Part shown: positions 33,738 through 41,631 of the stretch, in pieces | Layout: each line of letters opens with the position of its first letter | Numbering within the stretch: position 1 is the first letter of the stretch | NCBI GenBank assembly: GCA_963710495.1 | Contig: CAVQAI010000009.1 | Span: 372,001 to 436,000, forward strand | Direction: 5' to 3' | From: Bog-756 sp963710495 | GTDB lineage: Bacteria; Actinomycetota; Acidimicrobiia; Acidimicrobiales; RAAP-2 | Length of the DNA: 64,000 nt | Made by a program: the position numbers and the translations under genes | The notes under the pieces: generated by a model | What the model saw: only the letters and a program-made list of their open reading frames with translations | Databases searched by the model: none | What the model was told of the DNA's origin: nothing

Positions 33738-35101
33738 GGCCGAGCGATCCCGGCGGCCTCGTGGAACTGGCGGCTGCGCTCGCTGAACCCGCCCTCGCCC
33801 TCGGGGGTGGGGGCGGCCGGGGAGAAGAGCACCACGCCCCCGCCGGCGGTCGCCGCCACCGCCTGCTCCACGGCCTCGGTCACGTCATCGGCCCGCTGCA
33901 CCACCAGCTCCTCGGGTCGCCGGTCGGCGGGCAGCCCGGCCAGGGCCCCGGCCAGTCGCTCGCCGTCAGGCGGGAGAACCACCACGACGGGTCGGGGCCG
34001 ACGACGGGCCAGGGCCTCGGCGAGGGGCCGCAGATCGATCCCCCGGTCGGCGCCGCCCAGGATGACGGTGAGCTCCTGTTCGGGAAACGCCTCGATCGAG
34101 GCCATGGTGGCAAAGGGATTCGAGGCCAGCGCATCGTCGACGAAGGTGAGGCCCTCCCGGCTCCCGATGGTCCGACACCGGGAGGGCAACCCGTCGAAGG
34201 TGTCCACCACCCGGGCGACCGCCTCGACCGATGGCGGGCCGTCCCCGAGCAGGAGGGCGCCGGCGATGGCCCCGCACAGGTTCCACCGGTTGTGCTGGCC
34301 GGGGAGGCGCAGGCGGGCCGCTTCGACCAGCGGCTCGCCGTCGACCTCGATCATTCCCGACGGGGCCAGCCGAACCCTTCCGCTCGGGCCGAAGAGGGTC
34401 CGGTCCGGGTGGTCCGCAGTGCGTCGCACCGCCTCGTCGCTGGCCGCGTTGACCGCCAGCGCCCCGGGTGGACCCGCCTCCACCAGACGCAGCTTGTCCC
34501 GGTAGTAGACCTCCTCGCTGCCGCCGTGCCAGTCCAGATGGTCGGGCGCCAGGCTGGTGAGCACGCATACGGCCGGGGACACGGTGACCTCGGCGGCCTG
34601 ATAGGAGGAGACCTCCACGACGTAGGCGTCGGCCAGAGGGCGCTCGTAGGTGTCGGTGACCGGTGCCCCGATGTTGCCGACGAGCTCCACCGCCATGCCC
34701 TCCTCCCGTAGGACGGCGGCCAGCAGGGCGGCGGTGGTGCTCTTGCCCTTGGTGCCGGTGACGGCCACCACCCGCGCCTCGGCGAAGTCCTCGAGCCAAA
34801 GGGCCATGGCGGTGGTCACCTCGGCGCCGGACTGACGGGCCGCAGCCAGCTCGGGCCGGTAGCGGCTGACGCCCGGGGCACGCACGACGGCCCCCACGTC
34901 CGACCAGGCCACCGAAGCAGGATCGGTCACCGCCACGTCGCCGCCGAGCCGGTCGGAGGCTCGGGCCGCAGCCCGGTCGGGATGGTCGTCGATGAGCAGC
35001 GGGTCAACGCCCCGCCGTCGGAGCAGGACCGTCAGGGCCAAGCCCTCCTGGCCGAGACCCCACACCGCCACCCGCCGCGTGCAGAGTTCTGCGAGCGTCA
35101 C
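33734..35101 (-). CDS. murD2: UDP-MurNAc-L-alanine:L-glutamate ligase (MurD2)
   Basis: A 455-residue Mur ligase. N-terminal Rossmann part RRVAVWGLGQEGLALTVLLR, ATP loop TGTKGKSTT at 115-123, VEVSSYQ at 162-168, and APDHLDWHGG near 186-194. It resembles MurD, but its partner is a MurL-like epimerase encoded immediately upstream; in Xanthomonas this pair adds L-Glu to UDP-MurNAc-L-Ala and then epimerises it to D-Glu. The MurD2 assignment therefore rests mainly on the neighbour. The GTG start overlaps the MurL stop by four bases. Whether a standard MurD and MurI exist elsewhere cannot be seen here. Confidence 0.85.
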   Translation of the reverse strand: MTLAELCTRRVAVWGLGQEGLALTVLLRRRGVDPLLIDDHPDRAAARASDRLGGDVAVTDPASVAWSDVGAVVRAPGVSRYRPELAAARQSGAEVTTAMALWLEDFAEARVVAVTGTKGKSTTAALLAAVLREEGMAVELVGNIGAPVTDTYERPLADAYVVEVSSYQAAEVTVSPAVCVLTSLAPDHLDWHGGSEEVYYRDKLRLVEAGPPGALAVNAASDEAVRRTADHPDRTLFGPSGRVRLAPSGMIEVDGEPLVEAARLRLPGQHNRWNLCGAIAGALLLGDGPPSVEAVARVVDTFDGLPSRCRTIGSREGLTFVDDALASNPFATMASIEAFPEQELTVILGGADRGIDLRPLAEALARRRPRPVVVVLPPDGERLAGALAGLPADRRPEELVVQRADDVTEAVEQAVAATAGGGVVLFSPAAPTPEGEGGFSERSRQFHEAAGIARP

Positions 35102-36450
35102 GGGACCGAGGCCATGAACCGCTCGACGGCGTCGGCCACATCCGGTCGGGGGAACCGGAGCGATCGATCAGCGGTCAGCAGCTCCTCAACGTCGCGGTCC
35201 GAGGCCATGGCCCGGGCGGTGAGGGCGAGCGCCTCGACCACCGGCGAGCCCTTCCAGGCCGGGAGCTCCGACAGCGCCCGCATGGCCACGGCCGACTCGC
35301 GGCGTTCCCCGACGCACTCGAACGGCTTCCCCTCGGTACTCATGAGGGCGCCGAAACCGGCGACCTGATCCGGCTCGGCGAACATGTCGCGACCGATGAG
35401 GGCACTCAGGTCCTCGGGGGTCATCGACGGGGCCAGCATGAGCCCGACGAACCGGCACTTGGCGCACTCCCCGCACCACCGGACCCCCGTATTGGCCGAC
35501 CGTCGGAAGGCGGCGTTGCAGCTGCAGAATGTGGCGTGGTAGTCGGTAAGCGACGCGAAAGCACGGCCGATGGCCAGTTCGGAGTACGGGCGCAGCGCCG
35601 AGCCGTAGATCAGGCCGGGGTCGATCGATCGGGTCACCAATTCGGCCAGCAGCCGTTCGAAGGCCAGGCTCTTGGAGTACTGATGGTTGACCGGAGTCCC
35701 GTTCACCCAGACCGACTCCTCGCTGGCAGACCGCTCGACGGCCATGGCGATGGCGTCGTAGCCGTAGATGGCGCTCCCGAGCACGGCAATGAGCGACACG
35801 ATGGCCGTGATCGGGACATGTCCGTTGAGCGCTCCCGAGCGGTTGAGCTCCTCCAAGTTGGGGGAGAGCTGGCGGCGCACGACCAGGAGCTCGAGACCGG
35901 CCTGGTCGGCCAGCTCGCAGACCAAGGGGTGGGGGTCGACCGCCAACAGGCGGGGGGCGAGCGGACGGACCGCCTCGATGAGGACCATCGAGTCCTTCCC
36001 CCCGCCGATGGGCACGACCAGCCCCCCTGGGCGCGCTCGAGCCGGGGGCGGGCCCGGCTCCGGGGCGGCCGGGGCGTCGACGGTGACGGACCGGGGAACG
36101 GGCAACCCGTTCTCCACGGCGAACTCGCGGAGCCCGTCGTCATAGAGGTGCCGGTGGAATTCGGCCTCGTCCGGACGGAGCTCGGCGGACTCGACCCGCA
36201 CCACCGGCGGGGCCGCCGTCTTGTAGTAGCTGGTCCCGGCGGCGATGTGCAGGTGCACCAAGGCGCGTTCGATGGCGTCCCGGTCGGGCTGGCCGTCCGG
36301 CGGGGTCTCGAAGGTGATCGTCTCGGTGAACGAGGGGCCGTCATCGAGCGCATAGCCGAGGACCGCCGTCCGCGTGGCCTGGTCGAACGACCGGTCGAGG
36401 ACCCGGAGGGCGCGAAAGGCGCCCGGGTCGAACCGCAGTGGGTCGTTCAT
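35098..36450 (-). CDS. murL: UDP-MurNAc-L-alanyl-L-glutamate epimerase (MurL)
   Basis: A 450-residue protein with a PP-loop-like GGGKDS at 149-154 inside LVVPIGGGKDSMVLIEA, followed by a second conserved block NHQYSKSLAFERLLAEL and a cysteine cluster (Cys309, Cys311, Cys326, Cys329, Cys332 in FCSCNAAF and WCGECAKCRF). The known MurL uses ATP to invert the terminal L-Glu of UDP-MurNAc-L-Ala-L-Glu. Position next to a MurD-like ligase supports this. The start is the ATG at 36450-36448, 9 nt after TACGCT; the longer frame is not used. The cysteine cluster could bind zinc. Confidence 0.85.
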   Translation of the reverse strand: MNDPLRFDPGAFRALRVLDRSFDQATRTAVLGYALDDGPSFTETITFETPPDGQPDRDAIERALVHLHIAAGTSYYKTAAPPVVRVESAELRPDEAEFHRHLYDDGLREFAVENGLPVPRSVTVDAPAAPEPGPPPARARPGGLVVPIGGGKDSMVLIEAVRPLAPRLLAVDPHPLVCELADQAGLELLVVRRQLSPNLEELNRSGALNGHVPITAIVSLIAVLGSAIYGYDAIAMAVERSASEESVWVNGTPVNHQYSKSLAFERLLAELVTRSIDPGLIYGSALRPYSELAIGRAFASLTDYHATFCSCNAAFRRSANTGVRWCGECAKCRFVGLMLAPSMTPEDLSALIGRDMFAEPDQVAGFGALMSTEGKPFECVGERRESAVAMRALSELPAWKGSPVVEALALTARAMASDRDVEELLTADRSLRFPRPDVADAVERFMASVP

Positions 36451-36459
36451 GGTCGCACC

Positions 36460-36465
36460 AGCGTA
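36460..36465 (-). promoter_or_regulatory. Putative -10 box (TACGCT) of the MurL operon
   Basis: TACGCT lies 9 nt upstream of the MurL ATG in the 100-bp gap after the phosphatase, so MurL/MurD2/TlpA may be a transcription unit of its own. Confidence 0.4.
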
Positions 36466-36550
36466 CCGGTCGTGGCCTCCGGAGCCGGTGGTCATGGACT
36501 CCGTGCCCCTGGTCAGGGTGTCGGCAACCAGCCTGCGATCGTTCGCCACC

Positions 36551-37066
36551 TCACCCCGGCGCCCGCTTGAACAGCTCGATGTGCTCGAGAAGGGCCGGCG
36601 ACGAGCCTCGCCTGCCGATGACCCACACATTCCCCTTCTGCAGGCGCGCCTGTCCGGGTCGGGCCCCGCCCGCGGCCACCAGCCACTCGAGCACGGCAGT
36701 GGCGCAGTCACCATGGGTGCACAGCACCGCGGCCGCGGCCGCTTCGCCGGGATCGCCGGGATCGCCGGCGTCGCCGGGCTCGACGACCATCTGCCGGACC
36801 AGGCCAGCCGTCTCGGCTGCGTGCCCTTCGGCCAGCTCCTCGAGGGCCTCGACGGGCACCGACAGGGAGTCGGCGGTCGGCCGGACCGTCTCACGGCAGC
36901 GGACGGACGGGCTGGACAGGATCCTCTGTGGTCGGTACCCGCTCAGCACGGGAACGAGGGCGATCGCCTGGGCGACCCCCCGCTTCGACAGCGGTCGGAG
37001 CCGGTCGTCGCCCTCGTGAGCGCTTCGTCTGCCGGCATGAGCGTGCCGGACCAACAAGAGCGGCAT
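36551..37066 (-). CDS. SixA-like histidine phosphatase
   Basis: A 171-residue protein with the histidine-phosphatase signature LLVRHAHAG at its N-terminus, ILSSPSVRCRETV, and the second catalytic histidine in VLCTHGDCATAVLEWL. It would dephosphorylate a phosphohistidine protein or a small phosphate ester. A short Gly/Asp/Pro-rich repeat (GDAGDPGDPGE) lies in the middle. I chose the ATG at 37066; the GTG two codons upstream is possible. It precedes MurL by 100 bp, and the SnoaL-like frame runs into it on the same strand. Confidence 0.82.
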   Translation of the reverse strand: MPLLLVRHAHAGRRSAHEGDDRLRPLSKRGVAQAIALVPVLSGYRPQRILSSPSVRCRETVRPTADSLSVPVEALEELAEGHAAETAGLVRQMVVEPGDAGDPGDPGEAAAAAVLCTHGDCATAVLEWLVAAGGARPGQARLQKGNVWVIGRRGSSPALLEHIELFKRAPG

Positions 37067-37632
37067 CTCCACGATGCTGCCATGTCCGGGACGGATGGCG
37101 CATGATGGGCACCCTCCTCGGCCGCGCCGGCTAGCCTGGGACCGACCTCGATGCCCGAATCGTCGGGAAGCGGGAAGGTTTCGAGGTTGGCGCCGTGGCG
37201 AGCCAGCGAGTGGTACCGGCGCTCGGCGAAGCGCCACCGGTCGGCGTCGAAGAGGTACCGATCGTGATAGAGGCCGAAGGCCGTGGTCATTCGGCCGCTC
37301 TCCCGGTGCTGGCGCACCTCGCACATGAACATCCGGCTTGTGGCCTCGGCGGCCAGCGCTCCCAGCGGGAATGCGACATGGGCGTTGAGGATCACGAACT
37401 CGAAGAACTCGAACTGGGCGATGGCTCCGGCGATGAACTCCCCAACCGCCGCACCACCGACCAGACGCAGGGGCTCCCCCACCCGACGGTCGACGAGGAC
37501 CGGTGCCTCGGGAAGGAACAGCGCCTCCAGCTCGGACCACGCCCGCCGGTTGACCATGTCGGCGTAGGCGTGCTGGAGACGTCGCACGCCGGTGTCGTGC
37601 ACCGCTTCGGCCAGCTGTAGTTCGGTGATCAC
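36943..37632 (-). CDS. SnoaL/NTF2-like protein, C-terminus doubtful
   Basis: The first roughly 165 residues form a standard SnoaL_4-type NTF2 fold: LQHAYADMVNRRAWSELEALF, FIAGAIAQFEFFEFVILN, FMCEVRQHRESGRMTTAFG, and DRYLFDADRWRFAERRYHSL. Members are small-molecule isomerases, cyclases or hydroxylase-like proteins. The GTG start follows AAAGGGAG. As read, the frame continues 65 residues into the phosphatase gene, overlapping it by 124 bp. One extra base in the CCC run near 37138 would instead end it at the TAG at 37133, giving a normal 166-residue protein and a 64-bp gap, so a frameshift is suspected. Confidence 0.72.
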   Translation of the reverse strand: MITELQLAEAVHDTGVRRLQHAYADMVNRRAWSELEALFLPEAPVLVDRRVGEPLRLVGGAAVGEFIAGAIAQFEFFEFVILNAHVAFPLGALAAEATSRMFMCEVRQHRESGRMTTAFGLYHDRYLFDADRWRFAERRYHSLARHGANLETFPLPDDSGIEVGPRLAGAAEEGAHHAPSVPDMAASWRCRSCWSGTLMPADEALTRATTGSDRCRSGGSPRRSPSFPC

Positions 37633-37747
37633 GGCGTGCTCCCTTTCATCTCGAGCCCTGCCTCTCGCCACCGCCACCCTTGCGCTGCCTACTCCCCCGA
37701 TCCGGGCCGACCCCGGGCCGGCGACCGCATCGTGCGACGATGGGGCG

Positions 37748-38608
37748 ATGGACGTCGAGCACACGGTCTACTCCGGTTTCGAAGGCGTGCGCCTGGTGGC
37801 GGACGTCCGGGGTGATCCTGACGCCTGGCCGGTGCTGTTCCTCCATGGCGGCGGTCAGACCCGGCATGCCTGGGGGTCCGCCGCCGCCACGGTGGCCCGG
37901 GAGGGGTGGCGCTCCGTGACCATCGACCTGCGGGGTCACGGTGAGAGCGACTGGGCCCCCAACGGGGACTACTCGTTCACCGCCTTCGGCGGCGACTGCC
38001 TGGCCGTCGTCGACCAACTGGGACGACCACCGGTCCTCATCGGAGCCTCGCTGGGTGGCATGTCGGCGATGCTGGCCGAAGGCACCAGCGATCGGACGGT
38101 CTCTTCGGGTCTGGTGTTGGTGGACATCACGCCGAGGACCAACCCCGAGGGCATCCAGCGCATCAACTCGTTCATGCGATCAGGTCTGGCCGGGTTCGCC
38201 ACGTTGGACGATGCGGCCGCGGCCATCGCCGCCTATACCCCCCAACGGAAGCGGCCGGTGAACGCCAACGGGCTGAAGAAGGTGCTCCGTCAGCGCGACG
38301 GCCGCTGGTACTGGCACTGGGATCCGCTGCTCATCAGCCAGGAGCGGACCGAGGTGGTCCCCGAGCGTCTCTCCGGCTTGCTCGACGTGGCGATGAGCAA
38401 CATCACCGTGCCCACCCTGTTGGTGCGTGGGCTGCTCAGCGACGTGGTCACCGACGAAGGGGTCGCCGACCTCCTGTCCAGAATCCCGACGGCCGCGGTT
38501 GTGGACGTGGACGGCGCCGCCCACATGATCGCCGGGGATCGCAACGATGCCTTTTCGGGTGCGGTGGTGGGGTTCCTGCAGGAACGGATCCGTCCGACGC
38601 TCACTTGA
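37748..38608 (+). CDS. Alpha/beta-hydrolase fold protein
   Basis: A 286-residue alpha/beta hydrolase: oxyanion region LFLHGGGQTRHAWG, DLRGHGESDWAP, nucleophile elbow IGASLGGMSA (Ser in G-x-S-x-G), and the histidine in DGAAHMIAGD near the C-terminus. Esterase, lactonase or C-C hydrolase activity is possible. The ATG at 37748 is favoured because the preceding 52 codons of open frame are compositionally odd and lie antisense to the SnoaL start. It is divergent from SnoaL. Its stop context is duplicated downstream. Confidence 0.88.
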   Translation: MDVEHTVYSGFEGVRLVADVRGDPDAWPVLFLHGGGQTRHAWGSAAATVAREGWRSVTIDLRGHGESDWAPNGDYSFTAFGGDCLAVVDQLGRPPVLIGASLGGMSAMLAEGTSDRTVSSGLVLVDITPRTNPEGIQRINSFMRSGLAGFATLDDAAAAIAAYTPQRKRPVNANGLKKVLRQRDGRWYWHWDPLLISQERTEVVPERLSGLLDVAMSNITVPTLLVRGLLSDVVTDEGVADLLSRIPTAAVVDVDGAAHMIAGDRNDAFSGAVVGFLQERIRPTLT

Positions 38609-38670
38609 TCCGGGGCACGCCTAGCTGACCCCGGGCACGCCCGCCTTCGTCGGCGCGCCCGCCCTCATCG
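38606..38670. repeat. Duplicated stop contexts of two convergent genes
   Basis: A 20-bp unit starting at the hydrolase TGA (TGATCCGGGGCACGCC) is followed by a diverged copy (TGACCCCGGGCACGCC) at 38626, matching at 15 of 20 bases. From the other side, an 18-bp unit holding the SDR stop (reverse strand CGATGAGGGCGGGC) is copied as CGACGAAGGCGGGC, also with 15 of 18 matches. The two pairs fill the whole 56-bp convergent gap. Confidence 0.75.
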
Positions 38671-39444
38671 CGGGGTCTTCGGGCCGAACCGGATGGCGGC
38701 GTCGATGCGGATGACCTCTCCGTTCAGATAGGGGTTCTCGTAGATGGCCTGCACCAATCGGGCATACTCGTCGGGCCGTCCCATCCGCTTGGGGAAGGGT
38801 ATGGCCGGCGCCCAGTAGGCCTCCACGGCGTCCGGGTCCATGCCGTAGGCGGGAGTGAGGAAGGTGCCCGGCGCGATGGTCACCACTCGGATGCCGACCA
38901 CAGCCAGATCCCGGGCGGCAGCGATGGTCATCCCGATGACCCCGCCCTTGGCGCTGGCGTAGGCCACGGTGCCGACGGTGCCTTCGTAGCCGGCGATCGA
39001 CGCGGTGTTGATGAGCACGCCCCGCTCCCCGTCCTCCAGCGGCTCCGATCGGCCGATGGCTGCCGCACCCAGCCGGACGACGTTGAACGTCCCCACCAGA
39101 TAGTGCTCGACGGTGCGCCGGAAGTCGTCGAGCCGGTGGGGGGTCCCGTCGGGCTTGAGTGTCCGCCCGCCCCCGCCGAACCCGCCGTGGACGGCGACCG
39201 CCAACCGGACCGGTCCGAGCTCGGCCGCCTGTTCGAACGCCCGGGTCACCGAGTCCTCGCCGGTGACGTCGGTCTCCACGAAGGTGGCGGCCTCACCCAG
39301 CGATCCGGCCAACGCCTCTCCCTTGTCCCGGTCCAGGTCGGCGATGACCACCCGGGCACCGGCGGCCACCAGCCGGCGCACCGTCGCCTCACCCAGTCCG
39401 CCTGCACCTCCGGTGACCAGCGCGGCGGCGCCGTCGAGCTCCAT
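38665..39444 (-). CDS. Short-chain dehydrogenase (FabG/HSD17B10-like)
   Basis: A 259-residue SDR: VTGGAGGLGEATVRRL near residue 10, VFADLDRD-type acidic residue in VVIADLDRDKG (NAD preference), the catalytic serine in INTASIAGYEG and Tyr-x3-Lys in AYASAKGG. It likely oxidises a 3-hydroxyacyl-CoA. It lies 52 bp after the thioesterase on the same strand and may share its transcript. Confidence 0.9.
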   Translation of the reverse strand: MELDGAAALVTGGAGGLGEATVRRLVAAGARVVIADLDRDKGEALAGSLGEAATFVETDVTGEDSVTRAFEQAAELGPVRLAVAVHGGFGGGGRTLKPDGTPHRLDDFRRTVEHYLVGTFNVVRLGAAAIGRSEPLEDGERGVLINTASIAGYEGTVGTVAYASAKGGVIGMTIAAARDLAVVGIRVVTIAPGTFLTPAYGMDPDAVEAYWAPAIPFPKRMGRPDEYARLVQAIYENPYLNGEVIRIDAAIRFGPKTPR

Positions 39445-39496
39445 CAGTGCTCCCTCCGATCTCCGGTCGGTGATGCTCGGTTGGCGTAGCCGATCA

Positions 39497-40351
39497 TCAG
39501 TGGTTGGCCCGGCCGCCGGCGGCCGGGCCCTGTCCGTCGGCGAAGGCGCGGATCATGTTGTCCTGGACGAAGGAGGCCACCAGGCGTCCGTCCGCAGTGA
39601 AGATGTCGGCCCGGCCATAGGAACGGCCGCGGCCGGCATAGGGGCTGTGGTGGGCCAGGAGGTGCCAAGCCCCGGCCTCGACGGGCTCGTGGAAGGTGAG
39701 GGTATGGCTCAACACGCTGGTCGAGATCGACACATGGGCCAGCGACTGCCCGACACCCGGGTGTGGGCGCATGGCCGTCCCGATGAGGAAGCCGTCCGTG
39801 GCGTAGGCCAGCAGGGCCTGCCCGATCACACCCGTCTCGTCCGAGCCCGGAAAGCGACTCCACACCAGCAGGTCGGGCGGCCCCACCGCCTCGGGGTCGC
39901 CGATGTCCACCCCGCCGACCACCCGGATCTCCCAGAAGTCGTCCTCGCTCCCCCGGCCGGAGGCCTCCTCGGGCGTCCCCACCGGCGGGGCGGCATCGGC
40001 ATGGCGGATCAGGTCCGGCTCGACCGCGCTCAGCAGGCAGAGGGAGCGGGTGCACAGGCGCTCCCCCTGGCGGACGGTGACGGCCGCGCTGGCCAGTGCC
40101 CGACCGAGGTGCATGGCCTCCACGTCGATGTCGAGTGGCCGGTCGGGCGATGCCCCGCGGGCGAAGACGGTGTGCACCGTTTTGAGCTCTTTGGCCGGAT
40201 CGATGCTGGCGGCGGCCACGATGGTCTGGGCCAGCAGTTGGCCTCCGAACACCACGCCCCCGACCCCGGTCGCCACATTGGCGGCCCGGAACCTCCCTTC
40301 GCCCACCGGCTCGAGGTCGAGCGCGGCGCGCAGTGCTGACCGATCGGACAT
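39497..40351 (-). CDS. Acyl-CoA thioesterase II (TesB family)
   Basis: A 284-residue double hot-dog thioesterase: N-terminal VGEGRFRAANVATGVGGVVFGGQLLAQTI is cut here to its key GGVVFGGQLLAQ, and the C-terminal hot-dog ends in GRSYGRADIFTADGRLVASF then VQDNMIRAF. It hydrolyses acyl-CoA to free acid and CoA, usually for long or branched chains. A GGGAAAGGG ribosome-binding site precedes the ATG. The 152-bp gap to the DUF2889 gene upstream shows nothing recognisable. Confidence 0.9.
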   Translation of the reverse strand: MSDRSALRAALDLEPVGEGRFRAANVATGVGGVVFGGQLLAQTIVAAASIDPAKELKTVHTVFARGASPDRPLDIDVEAMHLGRALASAAVTVRQGERLCTRSLCLLSAVEPDLIRHADAAPPVGTPEEASGRGSEDDFWEIRVVGGVDIGDPEAVGPPDLLVWSRFPGSDETGVIGQALLAYATDGFLIGTAMRPHPGVGQSLAHVSISTSVLSHTLTFHEPVEAGAWHLLAHHSPYAGRGRSYGRADIFTADGRLVASFVQDNMIRAFADGQGPAAGGRANH

Positions 40352-40503
40352 CTCAGCGCCCTTTCCCCTCGGGCCGGCCTGTCATCGGACCCGTGCTCCC
40401 ACGTGGTCCGCTCGACTCTGGCAACGGCCGGTCTTCGTCGGCCCGGGGATTGTGGCACAAACGCCGTCCGCCGTCCGTTCCGCTCCCGGAGGTCGGCACC
40501 TCC

Positions 40504-41631
40504 TCAGGCGATCCCGAGCGACGGGATGAGGCCGGCCAGGTCGTCGAGTGAGCGCAGCGTGTCGTTGAGATGGGTGCAGGTCGACCGGCCGACCAGCTCG
40601 CGGCGGACGCGATGGCGCAGCTCGCCGACGGACATCCCGACCACCCGGGAGGCGCTGGCCACCGCTTGGGGGCATTCCATCCAGGGCAGCACCCGCGCGT
40701 CGGCGGTCATCTCGAGCACGCGCTGGCTTCCGGGGTCGACCGATCCCGACACCGTGTACTCGTGGAGCACGAACTCGGTCCCGTCCCCCGCCATATGGCT
40801 GTCACGGAAGTGGACGTCGACGCGGTAGGGCGCGCCCGGGGCGGCGGGTGCGGTCACGTCGAGCCGCCGGCGCCGGCGCATGGCATGAGGGCCGAGCGGA
40901 TCCATCGGGTGCCAGGCCAGCGGATCCCCGACCGGTTCGAGAGTCGGGGCCGGCGGGCCCTGCGACACCGGGACCGTCCCTCGCTCCCGGATGGTGACCA
41001 TCATGGTGGCGTCGTGGGCCCAACCGGCACACCGGTCGTCGCCCATCGTGGCCATGGTCTCCCGTGCTTTCGTGGCCGCCGCCTCCGGCAGGACGTCGGG
41101 GCCGTTCGACTCGAACCCGCCCGCCCGTTGCACGGCGTACCCCGACACCAGCACCGCCCCGGGCAGATCGTCGAGCAGCAGGTGCAGCAGCGATCCGATC
41201 TCCGGCCCGTCCGGCCCGGTCTCGGCCACCCGGGACCGGAAGCCCGGCCCCACCCGGGCCCCGATCAGCCGCTGCGATGCGGGTATCGCCGGCTCCGTCG
41301 ACAGGGTGCGCAGCTCCCACGAGGCGGCGAGCCGCGCCTCGAGCCCGGCCTCCCCGAGGACCGACGCCCGCCCGTCGATGCCGGTCCGGAGGTCGCGGGC
41401 CCGGGCGGTCACGACGAGCTCGCCGGCGATCCCATCCGGTCGGGCGGTGTCGATGGTGGAGGTCCGCCTCACCGACCCCGGGATGCGCCCGGGTGTCTCC
41501 TGCACCGGATCGTGCGGTCCGGAAGCTTCGGGGATCAGCAGCACGGGGCCAGCGGCCGGCGGCTCGGCCACACGACCAATGCAGGGACGCGCTCCGACCG
41601 CGGTTCGGGGAGAGTTGACAGACGGACTCAT
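40504..41631 (-). CDS. DUF2889 family protein
   Basis: A 375-residue protein of unknown function. The C-terminal part carries the DUF2889 hallmark CTHLNDTLRSL preceded by DVHFRDSHMAGDGTEFVLHEYTV-type strands (quoted in part: RDSHMAGDG). The N-terminal 50 residues are Pro/Ala-rich and probably disordered. The domain recurs next to acyl-CoA and aromatic catabolic genes in actinobacteria and proteobacteria. The ATG overlaps the oxidoreductase stop (ATGA), making it the last gene of the TetR-led operon 44733-40504. Confidence 0.8.
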   Translation of the reverse strand: MSPSVNSPRTAVGARPCIGRVAEPPAAGPVLLIPEASGPHDPVQETPGRIPGSVRRTSTIDTARPDGIAGELVVTARARDLRTGIDGRASVLGEAGLEARLAASWELRTLSTEPAIPASQRLIGARVGPGFRSRVAETGPDGPEIGSLLHLLLDDLPGAVLVSGYAVQRAGGFESNGPDVLPEAAATKARETMATMGDDRCAGWAHDATMMVTIRERGTVPVSQGPPAPTLEPVGDPLAWHPMDPLGPHAMRRRRRLDVTAPAAPGAPYRVDVHFRDSHMAGDGTEFVLHEYTVSGSVDPGSQRVLEMTADARVLPWMECPQAVASASRVVGMSVGELRHRVRRELVGRSTCTHLNDTLRSLDDLAGLIPSLGIA

